From QYQD01 sp040754095 (lineage in GTDB: Bacteria; Desulfobacterota; QYQD01): a DNA stretch of 64,000 nt. The stretch lies in NCBI GenBank assembly GCA_040754095.1, contig JBFMFO010000008.1:1-64000 (forward strand), read 5' to 3'. How positions within the stretch are numbered: the stretch's first letter is position 1; each line of letters opens with the position of its first letter. Position numbers and translations under genes: made by a program. Positions 51,031 through 59,398 of the stretch are shown in pieces. The notes beneath the pieces are model-generated. The model made no database searches. It saw nothing but the letters and a program-made list of their open reading frames with translations, and was not told the origin of the DNA.

Positions 51031-51579
51031 TCATTCAATTTTTAACAAATCCCCCTTCAGTTCCAGCATGTCTTTCTTCTTTTGAGACGCACGAATTACT
51101 TCTGGTAGATTTAAAATTGATTTATCGTTAATCATATTTATCACCTTGTCGCAGGCAGATTGAAAATCATCATAAAAGTCCTCAGCCATTAAAAATAAAT
51201 ATTCGTTGCCCATTATTCTATATTTGTTCAAATGTATATAGTTAGCAGAATCATTTGCTCTTTCGCCGAGTATTAATTTGTCAGTCGGGATTACGACGGG
51301 AAGCATTCCACATCTCAAATTAGAATAAAGGTTAAAGGGCTCCGCCCTCTGAGCATAATTGTGATATCTCGGATCAAAAAATTTGATGAGTGCGTCATTA
51401 AACCTATCTTCACTGTGTCTTCCCTCATTCAAGTCATATCTGTCACATAGCGCTCCCAAAAATTCAATACCACCAGAAATTAATCCAAAAGAGAGATAGG
51501 TATGTTTCCATTCGTACTCCTGTTGGATTCTCCGGATTTCTTCTTTGAGCACGTGATTGATAAATTTGACTACATTCAT
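51031..51579 (-). CDS. Hypothetical protein, 182 residues
   Basis: I do not recognise a family. It is a soluble, mixed helix-strand protein with several aromatic residues (for example HNYAQRAEPFNLYSNLRCGM) and no signal peptide. GGAGG lies close to the ATG. It is the first cassette of the array: a core GTTAGGC precedes its start by 26 bp and the well-formed attC-like site B follows 70 bp after its stop. Orphan genes of this kind are usual in cassette arrays. Confidence 0.65.
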   Translation of the reverse strand: MNVVKFINHVLKEEIRRIQQEYEWKHTYLSFGLISGGIEFLGALCDRYDLNEGRHSEDRFNDALIKFFDPRYHNYAQRAEPFNLYSNLRCGMLPVVIPTDKLILGERANDSANYIHLNKYRIMGNEYLFLMAEDFYDDFQSACDKVINMINDKSILNLPEVIRASQKKKDMLELKGDLLKIE

Positions 51580-51604
51580 AGGACCTCCTTGCGCTCTGAC
51601 TCTC

Positions 51605-51670
51605 GCCTAACGGGCTGGCTGAAGTGCCGGAATCTCCCCCTGACAAATATATTGCCGATCTCTGTTACGG
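51605..51670 (-). other. Putative attC-like site (A), start of the array
   Basis: On the minus strand: ccgtaac (R'') about 60 nt before the core gttaggc (R'), which lies 26 bp upstream of the first cassette gene. The central palindrome is weak. It could also be a remnant of an attI site. Confidence 0.4.
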
Positions 51671-51783
51671 CCCTCATATCTTCGCTGTATCCATCGGAAT
51701 TGTCAAATGTTTTCTATGGCATTATACGGTATTGGATTCGCATTGCATTTAACTTTTCCCCGCTGCCGCCGATATTTCCCATT

Positions 51784-52467
51784 GTGGATAATACGAAAGA
51801 AGACGTTATTGGCCATCGCCGGCGGCTGAAGGAACGCTATCTTAAGAGCGGCGTGGCCGGGCTTCAGGTATATGAGGTGCTGGAACTCCTCCTGACCTAT
51901 GCCCTTCCCCGCCGCGACGTAAAACCCCTGGCCAAGAAACTGTTAAAGGAGTTCAAGTCCTTTCGGGGTGTCCTCAGCGCCGCACCGGATGAGCTTCAGA
52001 ACATCCAGGGTCTGGGTAAACACACCGCCACATTAATCAAACTAGTCCGGGACTGCTCGGATCTTTACCTAAAGGAAGAAGTCCTGGGGAAGGAGACCAT
52101 CTCTTCGCCCCGGGCCCTTATCGATTATTGCCGGTCGGCCATGGCCGGTCTCAAAAACGAGTATTTTCGCTGCCTGTTTCTCAACACCAAAAACAAGGTG
52201 CTGGCCGATGAAATAATCCAGGAAGGCACCATCAGTCAGGCCGTGGTCTATCCCCGCAAAGTGATAGAAAGGGCCATCTACCATAAGGCAACCGCCTTGA
52301 TCTTCGTACACAACCACCCCAGCGGCGACGTGAAACCCTCCAGTGAAGACCTGTCCCTGACGGAGACCTTAAAGAAGGCGGCTGCGGCCGTAGGCATTGC
52401 CGTCCACGACCACTTAATTGTAGGCGAAGATGGGTGTTTCAGCTTCCGCGAAGAGGGGCTGTTATAA
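51784..52467 (+). CDS. radC: RadC-family JAB domain protein
   Basis: A 227-residue RadC-like protein. The N-terminal part has a helix-hairpin-helix (LQNIQGLGKHTATLIK), and the C-terminal JAMM metalloprotease-like motif is HNHPSGDVKPSSEDLSLT. The frame is open to 51502, but that part overlaps the cassette array and is unlike RadC; GTG 51784 gives the normal length, although without a clear ribosome site. Despite its name, RadC's role in repair is uncertain. RadC genes often accompany mobile or integrated DNA. Confidence 0.85.
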   Translation: MDNTKEDVIGHRRRLKERYLKSGVAGLQVYEVLELLLTYALPRRDVKPLAKKLLKEFKSFRGVLSAAPDELQNIQGLGKHTATLIKLVRDCSDLYLKEEVLGKETISSPRALIDYCRSAMAGLKNEYFRCLFLNTKNKVLADEIIQEGTISQAVVYPRKVIERAIYHKATALIFVHNHPSGDVKPSSEDLSLTETLKKAAAAVGIAVHDHLIVGEDGCFSFREEGLL

Positions 52468-52802
52468 GATAAGCCTTCAGCCATCAGCTTTCAGCGGTCA
52501 GCCTTCCATAGGAGACTCGTGTGGTGCGTCATGAGCCCCTTTACTTTGATTGTCATTCCGGGCTTGACCCGAAATCCAGTCTTTTTGCCTTTCTGGATTC
52601 CTGCCCGCCAGGATCGGACCTGGATGGCTTCCGCAGGAATGACGGTTTTTGATGTCACAATATAATGTAAAGAAATGTTGGACGCACTGCACTAGATTTT
52701 TCTTTTTGCTGACTGCTGACTGCTGATAACTGATAGCTTCTTACAATAATAAAGGTTCTCATTGACCCCGGAATGGCTATTATGTTAGAGATTCGATAAC
52801 CT
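52468..52802. other. Gene-free region filled with three repeat families
   Basis: No gene seen. CAGC heptads occupy 52476-52503 and 52706-52740, and a gtcattccgggcttgaccc hairpin repeat occupies 52550-52648. The hypA promoter should lie near 52750-52795. Confidence 0.6.
52550..52648. repeat. GTCATTCC-type hairpin repeat
   Basis: gtcattccgggcttgaccc at the left and gcaggaatgacgg at the right, with an inner ggattcctgcccgccaggat segment. It resembles 33470-33580 in inverted order. Confidence 0.7.
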
Positions 52803-53147
52803 ATGCATGAACTATCCATAGCCCAAGGTATCCTTGACATCATCCGGGACGAGGCAGAGAAAAATGCTATTGAACGCATATCTGCCGTAAGGCTTAAACT
52901 GGGCAAGTTGACCGCCGTTGAACCCTCTTCCCTTTCTTTTTGTTTTGAGTTAATAACCAAAGGAACTCTGGCCGAAGGGGCAAAATTAGAGATAGAGCCC
53001 GTCCCGATTACCGGCCGCTGCGCCCAATGCGGAAGGGAATTTACGTTGGAAGACCCTTTCTGCAATTGTCCGGGTTGCCGTAGTCTTAAAATCGACATCC
53101 TCACCGGTCGCGAATTTTATATTTGCGAGATCGAAACCGATGATTAA
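52803..53147 (+). CDS. hypA: Hydrogenase nickel-insertion protein HypA
   Basis: A 114-residue nickel and zinc metallochaperone. The N-terminal MHELSIA with His2 is the nickel ligand, and the zinc site is formed by CAQC and CNCPGC. With HypB it delivers nickel to the hydrogenase large subunit. It is first of the hyp genes on the plus strand; a palindromic repeat separates it from hypB. Confidence 0.95.
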   Translation: MHELSIAQGILDIIRDEAEKNAIERISAVRLKLGKLTAVEPSSLSFCFELITKGTLAEGAKLEIEPVPITGRCAQCGREFTLEDPFCNCPGCRSLKIDILTGREFYICEIETDD

Positions 53148-53158
53148 ATAAACTATTC

Positions 53159-53269
53159 AGCCACAAAGTCACCAAGGCACAAGGGGTTGATATAATTTAT
53201 GACCGGAAGGAATTACGGTTTAACAAAATTATTCTATAAAATCTTCGTGTCTTAGTGCCTTAGTGGCTA
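53159..53269. repeat. AGCCAC palindromic repeat between hypA and hypB
   Basis: Left arm agccacaaagtcaccaaggc, right arm gtgtcttagtgccttagtgg ending in ct, about 60 bp apart. It lies inside the hyp gene cluster, so the operon is read through it or restarts after it. Confidence 0.85.
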
Positions 53270-53302
53270 AATAAGTTAGGGTCAGCGAAAGGAGATTAAT
53301 CT

Positions 53303-53953
53303 TTGAAAGTATCCGTCGTCCGCAATATCCTCGAGGCCAATGAGGCCATTGCCCAAAAGAATAGAAAACTATTCAAGGGAAAAGGCATATTCACCATAAA
53401 CCTCATGAGCTCCCCGGGAGCCGGGAAAACCACCCTTTTGGAAAATACGGTCGAAGCGCTGAAGGACAAATTGCGTATGGCGGTAATAGAAGGGGATATA
53501 CAATCCTCGGTCGATGCCAGGCGCATAGCCAAAAAAGGGGTTCAGGCCATACAGATTAACACTGATGGAGGTTGCCACCTGGACGCCAATATGATTCAGA
53601 ATGTCCTCGCCCACCTGGACCTGGATAACCTTGACCTCCTTATCGTAGAAAACGTGGGGAACCTGGTATGCCCGGCGGAGTTTGATATCGGTGAAAACGT
53701 GAAGACCATGATCCTGAGCGTGACCGAGGGCGACGACAAGCCGCTCAAATATCCGGTCATGTTCCGCGAATCATCGGTCCTTTTAATAAACAAGATTGAC
53801 CTCCTGCCATACACAAACTGCAAGATAAACAATATAAAGAAAACCGTCCTTAAACTGAACCCAAAGATAAAGATATTCGAGGTCTCCTGTCGCACCGGAG
53901 AGGGCCTGGGAAATTGGTATAAATGGATCAGACAGCAGACAAAGAAAAAATAG
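53303..53953 (+). CDS. hypB: Hydrogenase maturation GTPase HypB
   Basis: A 216-residue GTPase that drives nickel insertion. The P-loop is SSPGAGKTTLLE, with EGDIQSSVDARR, NVGNLVCPAEFDIG and NKIDLLPY (G4) following. The N-terminal histidine-rich or CxxCxxC nickel-storage region of some HypB proteins is absent. The start is TTG 53303, with AAAGGAG 8 nt upstream. It overlaps hypF by 31 bp. Confidence 0.94.
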   Translation: MKVSVVRNILEANEAIAQKNRKLFKGKGIFTINLMSSPGAGKTTLLENTVEALKDKLRMAVIEGDIQSSVDARRIAKKGVQAIQINTDGGCHLDANMIQNVLAHLDLDNLDLLIVENVGNLVCPAEFDIGENVKTMILSVTEGDDKPLKYPVMFRESSVLLINKIDLLPYTNCKINNIKKTVLKLNPKIKIFEVSCRTGEGLGNWYKWIRQQTKKK

Positions 53954-56289
53954 CCCGCCGGGTTAAGGCCACCGTGCATGGAATAGTGCAGGGCGTGGGG
54001 TTTCGCCCTTTTATCTATCAACTGGCGCGGCGGTACAACCTCAAGGGCTATGTAACCAATACCTCCCATGGCGTAGATATTGACGTCGAAGGAAAGTCCC
54101 CGGCCCTAGACTCTTTTTTAAGGGCCATCCGGACTGAAGCCCCTCCCCTGGCCAATATCACCGCCCTGGAGAAATCCGAACATCCCCGGGCCGGATACAG
54201 CGATTTTACCATCCATAAAAGTCAGGCCTCGGAAGGCCGCTCCACCCTTATCTCCCCGGATATCTGTGTCTGCGACGAGTGTCTGGCCGAACTCCTGGAC
54301 ATTAAAAACCGCCGCTATGGCTATCCCTTCATCAACTGCACCAATTGCGGGCCCCGCTATACCATTATCGAAGATATACCTTACGACCGCCCCAAGACTT
54401 CTATGAAGTCATTTCCCATGTGCCCGGAATGTGCGGCCGAATACCACGACCCCCTTAACCGCCGTTTTCATGCCCAGCCCAATGCCTGCTGGACCTGCGG
54501 CCCCCGGGTAACTCTTTACGACGCGAATAAAAACCGGGTAGTCTGCAAGGATCCTGTCATTCAAGCGGCCAACCTCCTGCGTCAGGGTAAAATCCTGGCT
54601 ATAAAAGGCCTGGGGGGATTTCACCTGGTAGTTGACGCCGTTATAGACGAGGCCGTGCGTACCCTTCGCCAACGCAAGCACCGTGAGGAAAAGCCGCTGG
54701 CCCTTATGTCTCCGGATGTTGAAACCATAGAAACCTACGCCCGGGTAAATTCTTACGAATCAAAGGTTCTCGCATCGCCTCAGCGCCCCATCGTCCTTTT
54801 AAAAAAGAGGCCGCGCCCTGCCATCTCTGCCGGGGTAGCCCCGCATAATAAATATTTGGGAGTCATGCTCCCCTACACACCCCTGCATTACTTACTTCTG
54901 AAACAAGGGTTCGTGGCGCTGGTTATGACCAGCGGCAATCTCAGTGAAGAACCCATCGCCATCGGCAACGATGAGGCCTTCCGTCGCCTGGGCCATATTG
55001 CAGACTACTTCCTTATGCACGACCGGGATATTTATATGCGCTGCGATGACTCGGTGGTGCGGGTTAATAGAGGAAAGGCCCACCCTATCCGCCGGGCCCG
55101 TAGTTATGTCCCGGCGCCGATAATACTTAAAGAAAATATGTCGTGCCATAGGCAGATTCGCACGCCCAGGCGTATCTTCGACCGGGGCGAACCGGAAATC
55201 CTGGCCTACGGGGCCGAATTAAAAAATACTATTTGCCTGACTAAAGGGCAAAATACCTTTCTCAGCCAGCATATCGGCGATCTGGAAAACCTGGAGACCC
55301 TGGAATCTTTTACCGAGGTTATTGAACACCTGAAACGTATTCTGGAAATTAGTCCTAAAATCATTGCCTATGACCTCCACCCGGAGTATTTAAGCACCAA
55401 ATACGCCCTGGCACAAAATGATCTGACCAAATACGGCGTCCAGCATCACCATGCCCATATTGTCAGTTGTATGGCCGAACATGGCTTAAATGAAGAGGTG
55501 ATTGGCTTGGCCATGGACGGTACCGGCTATGGCACAGACGGCGCTATCTGGGGAGGCGAAATACTGGTAGCGCAACGGGATTCGTTCGAGAGGGCCGGGC
55601 ACCTGGATTACGTCCCCTTACCCGGCGGAGCCGCCGCCATCAAAGAACCCTGGCGCATGGCGGTAAGTTATCTCTACGAAACTTACGGTGAAGGCTTTCT
55701 CAATTTAGATATCCCCTTCGTGAAAAATTACGACAAAAAAATCCTGTCTCTTCTGACCGCAGCCATTAAGAAAAAAATTAACACCCCCCTGACCTCAAGC
55801 TGTGGCCGTCTATTTGATGGTGTCTCCGCCCTGTTAGGTCTGCGGGACAAAGTGGCCTATGAGGGACAGGCCGCCGTGGAATTGGAGATGTCCATTACCG
55901 GCCGCGGAGCGGCGGCCTATGACTACCGCATAGAAAAAAAAGAAGGCAAATGGGCTGTGGATGTCAGGCCGATTATTGAGCAGATCGTGACGGACATACA
56001 GAAAGAGACAAAAAAGGGACTTATCGCCCACAAATTTCACCACACCCTGGCCCGGATGTTTACAGATATATGTCTAAGGCTGAGGAGTGAACGAGACATC
56101 ACGAAAGTGGCCTTAAGCGGCGGTGTTTTCCAAAATATGACTCTCCTCTCAAGGCTGACAAGTCTCTTGCGGAGAAACCGTTTCAAGGTCTATACTCACC
56201 GCATGGTGCCGACAAATGACGGAGGAATATCCCTGGGTCAGGCCGTAGCAGCATGCGCCATGGAGAAGAAAAAGGGCGGTGAAATATAA
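53923..56289 (+). CDS. hypF: Carbamoyltransferase HypF
   Basis: A 788-residue protein that makes the cyanide ligands of the NiFe site from carbamoyl phosphate, passing the carbamoyl group to HypE. Order: acylphosphatase domain (about 12-95, GIVQGVGFRPFIYQLA), two zinc-finger motifs (CDECLAELLD and CTNCGPRY; CPECAAEYHD and CWTCGPRV, about 110-195), a YrdC-like domain (about 205-395) and the Kae1-like C-terminal part with HHHAHIVSCMAEHGL. Length is normal. Confidence 0.95.
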   Translation: MDQTADKEKIARRVKATVHGIVQGVGFRPFIYQLARRYNLKGYVTNTSHGVDIDVEGKSPALDSFLRAIRTEAPPLANITALEKSEHPRAGYSDFTIHKSQASEGRSTLISPDICVCDECLAELLDIKNRRYGYPFINCTNCGPRYTIIEDIPYDRPKTSMKSFPMCPECAAEYHDPLNRRFHAQPNACWTCGPRVTLYDANKNRVVCKDPVIQAANLLRQGKILAIKGLGGFHLVVDAVIDEAVRTLRQRKHREEKPLALMSPDVETIETYARVNSYESKVLASPQRPIVLLKKRPRPAISAGVAPHNKYLGVMLPYTPLHYLLLKQGFVALVMTSGNLSEEPIAIGNDEAFRRLGHIADYFLMHDRDIYMRCDDSVVRVNRGKAHPIRRARSYVPAPIILKENMSCHRQIRTPRRIFDRGEPEILAYGAELKNTICLTKGQNTFLSQHIGDLENLETLESFTEVIEHLKRILEISPKIIAYDLHPEYLSTKYALAQNDLTKYGVQHHHAHIVSCMAEHGLNEEVIGLAMDGTGYGTDGAIWGGEILVAQRDSFERAGHLDYVPLPGGAAAIKEPWRMAVSYLYETYGEGFLNLDIPFVKNYDKKILSLLTAAIKKKINTPLTSSCGRLFDGVSALLGLRDKVAYEGQAAVELEMSITGRGAAAYDYRIEKKEGKWAVDVRPIIEQIVTDIQKETKKGLIAHKFHHTLARMFTDICLRLRSERDITKVALSGGVFQNMTLLSRLTSLLRRNRFKVYTHRMVPTNDGGISLGQAVAACAMEKKKGGEI

Positions 56290-56306
56290 TTAAGGAGTAG
56301 TTATTT

Positions 56307-56537
56307 ATGTGTCTGGCCGTACCAATGCAAGTCCTGGAACTCAAGGAAAATACAGCTGTGGTGGATATGGGCGGCACGCGAAGGGCAGTACGCCTGGACG
56401 TTATTGACAGGCCGCCCACGGTAGGCGACTATGTGATTGTACACGCCGGCTTTGCCATCCACTGCATCGACGAAGAAGAGGCCAAAATCACCCTGCAATA
56501 CTTTGAGGAAATATTTGCCGATGAAACATCTCGATGA
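56307..56537 (+). CDS. hypC: Hydrogenase assembly chaperone HypC
   Basis: A 76-residue HypC/HybG chaperone starting MCLAVPMQVLEL; Cys2 binds the iron precursor. It works with HypD in building the Fe(CN)2CO unit. It overlaps hypD by 17 bp. Confidence 0.95.
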   Translation: MCLAVPMQVLELKENTAVVDMGGTRRAVRLDVIDRPPTVGDYVIVHAGFAIHCIDEEEAKITLQYFEEIFADETSR

Positions 56538-57603
56538 ATACCGCGATCCGCATTTAGCCGGGAAGTTAATAGATAAGATAAAGGCGTTGTCGCGCCGGCC
56601 GGTCCGGCTTATGGAGGTTTGCGGAACCCACACCGTTTCTATATTCAGAAGCGGGATACGAAGCCTGCTGCCGCCCTCTATTACCCTGCTGTCCGGCCCC
56701 GGCTGCCCTGTCTGTGTCACGGCCACGGAGGAAATAGACAAGTTTATCAAACTCGGCCAACAAAAGGATACGATTGTTGCTACCTTCGGCGACCTGATAC
56801 GCGTGCCGGGGTCCTCGTCATCCCTGCAGAAGGAGCGGGCGGATGGAGCGGATATCCGCGTGGTCTATTCCACATTTGACGCCTTAGACATCGCCCGCCG
56901 GAATCCATCCCGCACGGTCGTCTTTCTAGCGGTGGGCTTTGAGACCACTGCGCCGACTATTGCCGCGGCAGTAAAAGAGGCCAAAAAAGAAGGGATCGAC
57001 AACTTCTATATTATCCCGGCCCATAAAATTATCCCCCCGGCCATGGAAGCCCTCTTGGCTGGCGGAGAGCTGGCCATCGACGGTTTCATCTGCCCGGGTC
57101 ATGTATCCGTCATCATCGGCGCAGATGCCTACCGGCCGGTCGCCGATAAATATCACATCCCCTGCGTAGTGGCCGGGTTCGAACCCGTAGATATATTGCA
57201 GACTATTTACATGTTATTGTCCCAGATTGAAGAGGGAAAAGCGGCTGTAGAGATCCAGTACCGGAGGGCGGTCAACTTCACCGGCAATGAAAAGGCGCTG
57301 GCCCTGCTCTCGGAGGTCTTTAAGACCTGCGACGCGCCATGGCGCGGGCTTGGCGTTATACCTGATAGCGGCTTAACATTAAGGAATAATTACCGCGCCC
57401 TGGATATTGAGACAAAGTTCGATCTGCCCGTGCCCAGGACCCAGGATCATCCCGGTTGCAGTTGCGGGGACATACTGCGGGGCGTCAAGACCCCGCTTGA
57501 CTGCGCCCTTTACCGGAAGGTCTGCACGCCTTCCAATCCCTATGGCCCCTGTATGGTCTCGACCGAAGGGACATGTGCGGCCTATTATAAGTATCATGAT
57601 TGA
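56521..57603 (+). CDS. hypD: Hydrogenase formation protein HypD
   Basis: A 360-residue iron-sulfur protein that carries the iron with its CO and CN ligands. Signatures are MEVCGTHTVSIFRSGI and GPGCPVCVT, and the C-terminal cysteines in HPGCSCGDILRG and GTCAAYY bind the 4Fe-4S cluster. The start at 56521 lies inside hypC, in agreement with coupling of the two genes. A nested repeat block follows the gene. Confidence 0.95.
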   Translation: MKHLDEYRDPHLAGKLIDKIKALSRRPVRLMEVCGTHTVSIFRSGIRSLLPPSITLLSGPGCPVCVTATEEIDKFIKLGQQKDTIVATFGDLIRVPGSSSSLQKERADGADIRVVYSTFDALDIARRNPSRTVVFLAVGFETTAPTIAAAVKEAKKEGIDNFYIIPAHKIIPPAMEALLAGGELAIDGFICPGHVSVIIGADAYRPVADKYHIPCVVAGFEPVDILQTIYMLLSQIEEGKAAVEIQYRRAVNFTGNEKALALLSEVFKTCDAPWRGLGVIPDSGLTLRNNYRALDIETKFDLPVPRTQDHPGCSCGDILRGVKTPLDCALYRKVCTPSNPYGPCMVSTEGTCAAYYKYHD

Positions 57604-57627
57604 TGATCTCGTAAAAAGTAAAATTTA

Positions 57628-57780
57628 ACCGCAGAGAACGCTGAGATAAGAAATTAAATGAATTTGTAACCATTCAGCCACTAAGACACCAAGCCACTAA
57701 GACTAAGATTATTCCTTTGTGTCTTGGTGCCTTGGTGGCAAAGGTTTTTCTCTGTGGACTCTGCGTGCTCTGCGGTTAAT
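57628..57780. repeat. Nested pair of inverted repeats between hypD and hypE
   Basis: An outer pair, aaccgcagagaacgctgag and ctctgcgtgctctgcggtta, surrounds an inner AGCCAC palindrome at 57676-57740. The inner core is identical to 36913-36945 over about 33 bp. One repeat family appears to have been placed inside another. Confidence 0.85.
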
Positions 57781-57816
57781 CTTTTGACAATACGTTATTA
57801 AATTTATGGAGAGCCC

Positions 57817-58827
57817 ATGAAACACGACCGGATACTTCTCGACCACGGAAGCGGAGGGCGGGCCTCGCATGAGTTGATCGCCTCCCTTTTCCTCCCCCAA
57901 TTTGATAATGAATTCCTCAGAGAAATGAACGATAGTGCGGTCATGGCCATCGGGGAAACCAAACTGGCCTTTTCTACCGATTCTTATGTAGTCGATCCCA
58001 TCTTCTTTCCCGGCGGGGATATAGGCAGCCTGGCCATACACGGCACGGTAAACGACCTGGCCATGCGCGGGGCCCGGCCGCTCTATCTGAGTGTCGGGTT
58101 CATCATAGAAGAAGGGTTCTCCATGGCCGACCTTAAAGCCATAGCCGGCAGCATGAAAAATACAGCGGCTGAGGCCGGGGTAGTCATTGCAACGGGAGAC
58201 ACCAAGGTTGTGCCCAAAGGCGCTACAGACAAGGTCTTCATAAATACCGCCGGCATCGGAATAATTGATCCGGACGTCAACATCTCCGGACAAAACGCCA
58301 GGCCCGGAGACAAGATAATCTTGAGCGGCACCATCGCCGACCACGGCATAACTATCCTTACCTGCCGGGAAGGTCTGCAATTCGATGCCCCCTTAAAGAG
58401 CGATTCCGCTCCCTTAAATACCCTGGTGGCCGAGATGCTGGCGGCGAGCCGGAAAATCAACGTCCTCCGCGACCCCACCCGTGGCGGGCTGGGCACATCC
58501 CTCAATGAAATCGCCGGACAATCCCGGGTAGGTATCCGTGTCCACGAAGAGGCCATACCCGTTCGTCCTGAGGTACGGGCCGCATGCGAACTCTTAGGGA
58601 TAGACCCGCTCTATTTAGCCAATGAGGGCAAACTGATAGCCTGCGCAGCGGCCCAGGATGCTGAAAAACTAATTGATATTATGCATAAAAACCCTTATGG
58701 ACGGGATGCCTGCATTATTGGCGAGGTCATATCCGATCATCCGGGCAAGGTATTTATGAAAACCATTATCGGCGGCAACCGAATCGTGGATATGCTTACC
58801 GGCGAACCGCTCCCGCGCATCTGCTGA
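57817..58827 (+). CDS. hypE: Carbamoyl-phosphate-dependent CN synthesis protein HypE
   Basis: A 336-residue ATP-dependent dehydratase of the PurM/SelD-like fold. The N-terminal start is LDHGSGGRASHELI. The C terminus is PLPRIC, where the last cysteine receives the carbamoyl group and turns it to thiocyanate. The TGA stop after that cysteine is the first three bases of a dispersed repeat, so the repeat was inserted without disturbing the vital C-terminal Cys. Confidence 0.95.
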   Translation: MKHDRILLDHGSGGRASHELIASLFLPQFDNEFLREMNDSAVMAIGETKLAFSTDSYVVDPIFFPGGDIGSLAIHGTVNDLAMRGARPLYLSVGFIIEEGFSMADLKAIAGSMKNTAAEAGVVIATGDTKVVPKGATDKVFINTAGIGIIDPDVNISGQNARPGDKIILSGTIADHGITILTCREGLQFDAPLKSDSAPLNTLVAEMLAASRKINVLRDPTRGGLGTSLNEIAGQSRVGIRVHEEAIPVRPEVRAACELLGIDPLYLANEGKLIACAAAQDAEKLIDIMHKNPYGRDACIIGEVISDHPGKVFMKTIIGGNRIVDMLTGEPLPRIC

Positions 58828-58944
58828 ACATGCATAGCGAGCGCATTCCCCGCAGCTTACGGCGGGGTTAGCGAGCGAATACGATGCATTTTACCTTGCA
58901 TACGGAGATTCCCCGTCCACCTCAGGCGGAGGGGGAGCTTCAAT
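58825..58944. repeat. TGAACATGCATAGCGAGCG repeat, copy 3 (long form)
   Basis: A 120-bp copy starting with the hypE stop codon. It has the extra cattccccgc...gcggggttagcgagcg block as in copy 2, and a final hairpin ccccgtccacctcaggcgga whose sequence differs from that in the other copies. Confidence 0.85.
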
Positions 58945-59073
58945 AAAAAGTCATCCATCAGCCGTCAACTTTCAGCTATCGGCCATGGGCCATGCGTCAT
59001 GTGCCTTTCCCTGCCAACCGCTGAATATTCGCAAAAAAAGTACTTGGCCGGGAGACAATCATGGCCAAAATAC

Positions 59074-59101
59074 TTGACTTTTGTGTATCGAGTGTTAAAT
59101 T
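59074..59101 (+). promoter_or_regulatory. Candidate sigma-70 promoter of rpsU-dnaG-rpoD
   Basis: TTGACT at 59074-59079 and TAAATT at 59096-59101 are 16 bp apart. It lies about 90 bp before rpsU, in a region with no gene. Confidence 0.5.
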
Positions 59102-59197
59102 GCCCTGCTAGATTAATATTATTCACTATACAATTCATAGACAGGGAGTGGTGGTTATGTTTTTTGGGTACTTGTTGTTGGGGGGAGGGGAAGCTGG

Positions 59198-59398
59198 ATG
59201 CCGGGCATCAGAGTTAAAACAGATGAGTCCTTTGAATTTGCCCTAAAGCGTTTTAAAAAGCAATGCGAGAAGGCTGGCATATTATCCGAAATTCGTAAAA
59301 GGGAACACTACGAAAAGCCTAGTATTAAACGAAAAAAGAAAATATTGGCCGCGAAAAAAAGGGCGTTAAAGAAAACGCGCAGGTACGTAGAGAGATAA
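59198..59398 (+). CDS. rpsU: 30S ribosomal protein S21
   Basis: A 66-residue basic ribosomal protein with ESFEFALKRFKKQCEKAG and the C-terminal REHYEKPSIKRKKK typical of S21. It is the first gene of the classic rpsU-dnaG-rpoD macromolecular synthesis operon, though here 500 bp separate it from dnaG. The start ATG follows gggggagggg at some distance. Confidence 0.95.
   Translation: MPGIRVKTDESFEFALKRFKKQCEKAGILSEIRKREHYEKPSIKRKKKILAAKKRALKKTRRYVER

Noticed and set aside
51502..51783. N-terminal extension of radC
   Set aside because: These 94 codons overlap the first cassette and its attC-like site, and have no similarity to RadC; the normal family length is reached from 51784.
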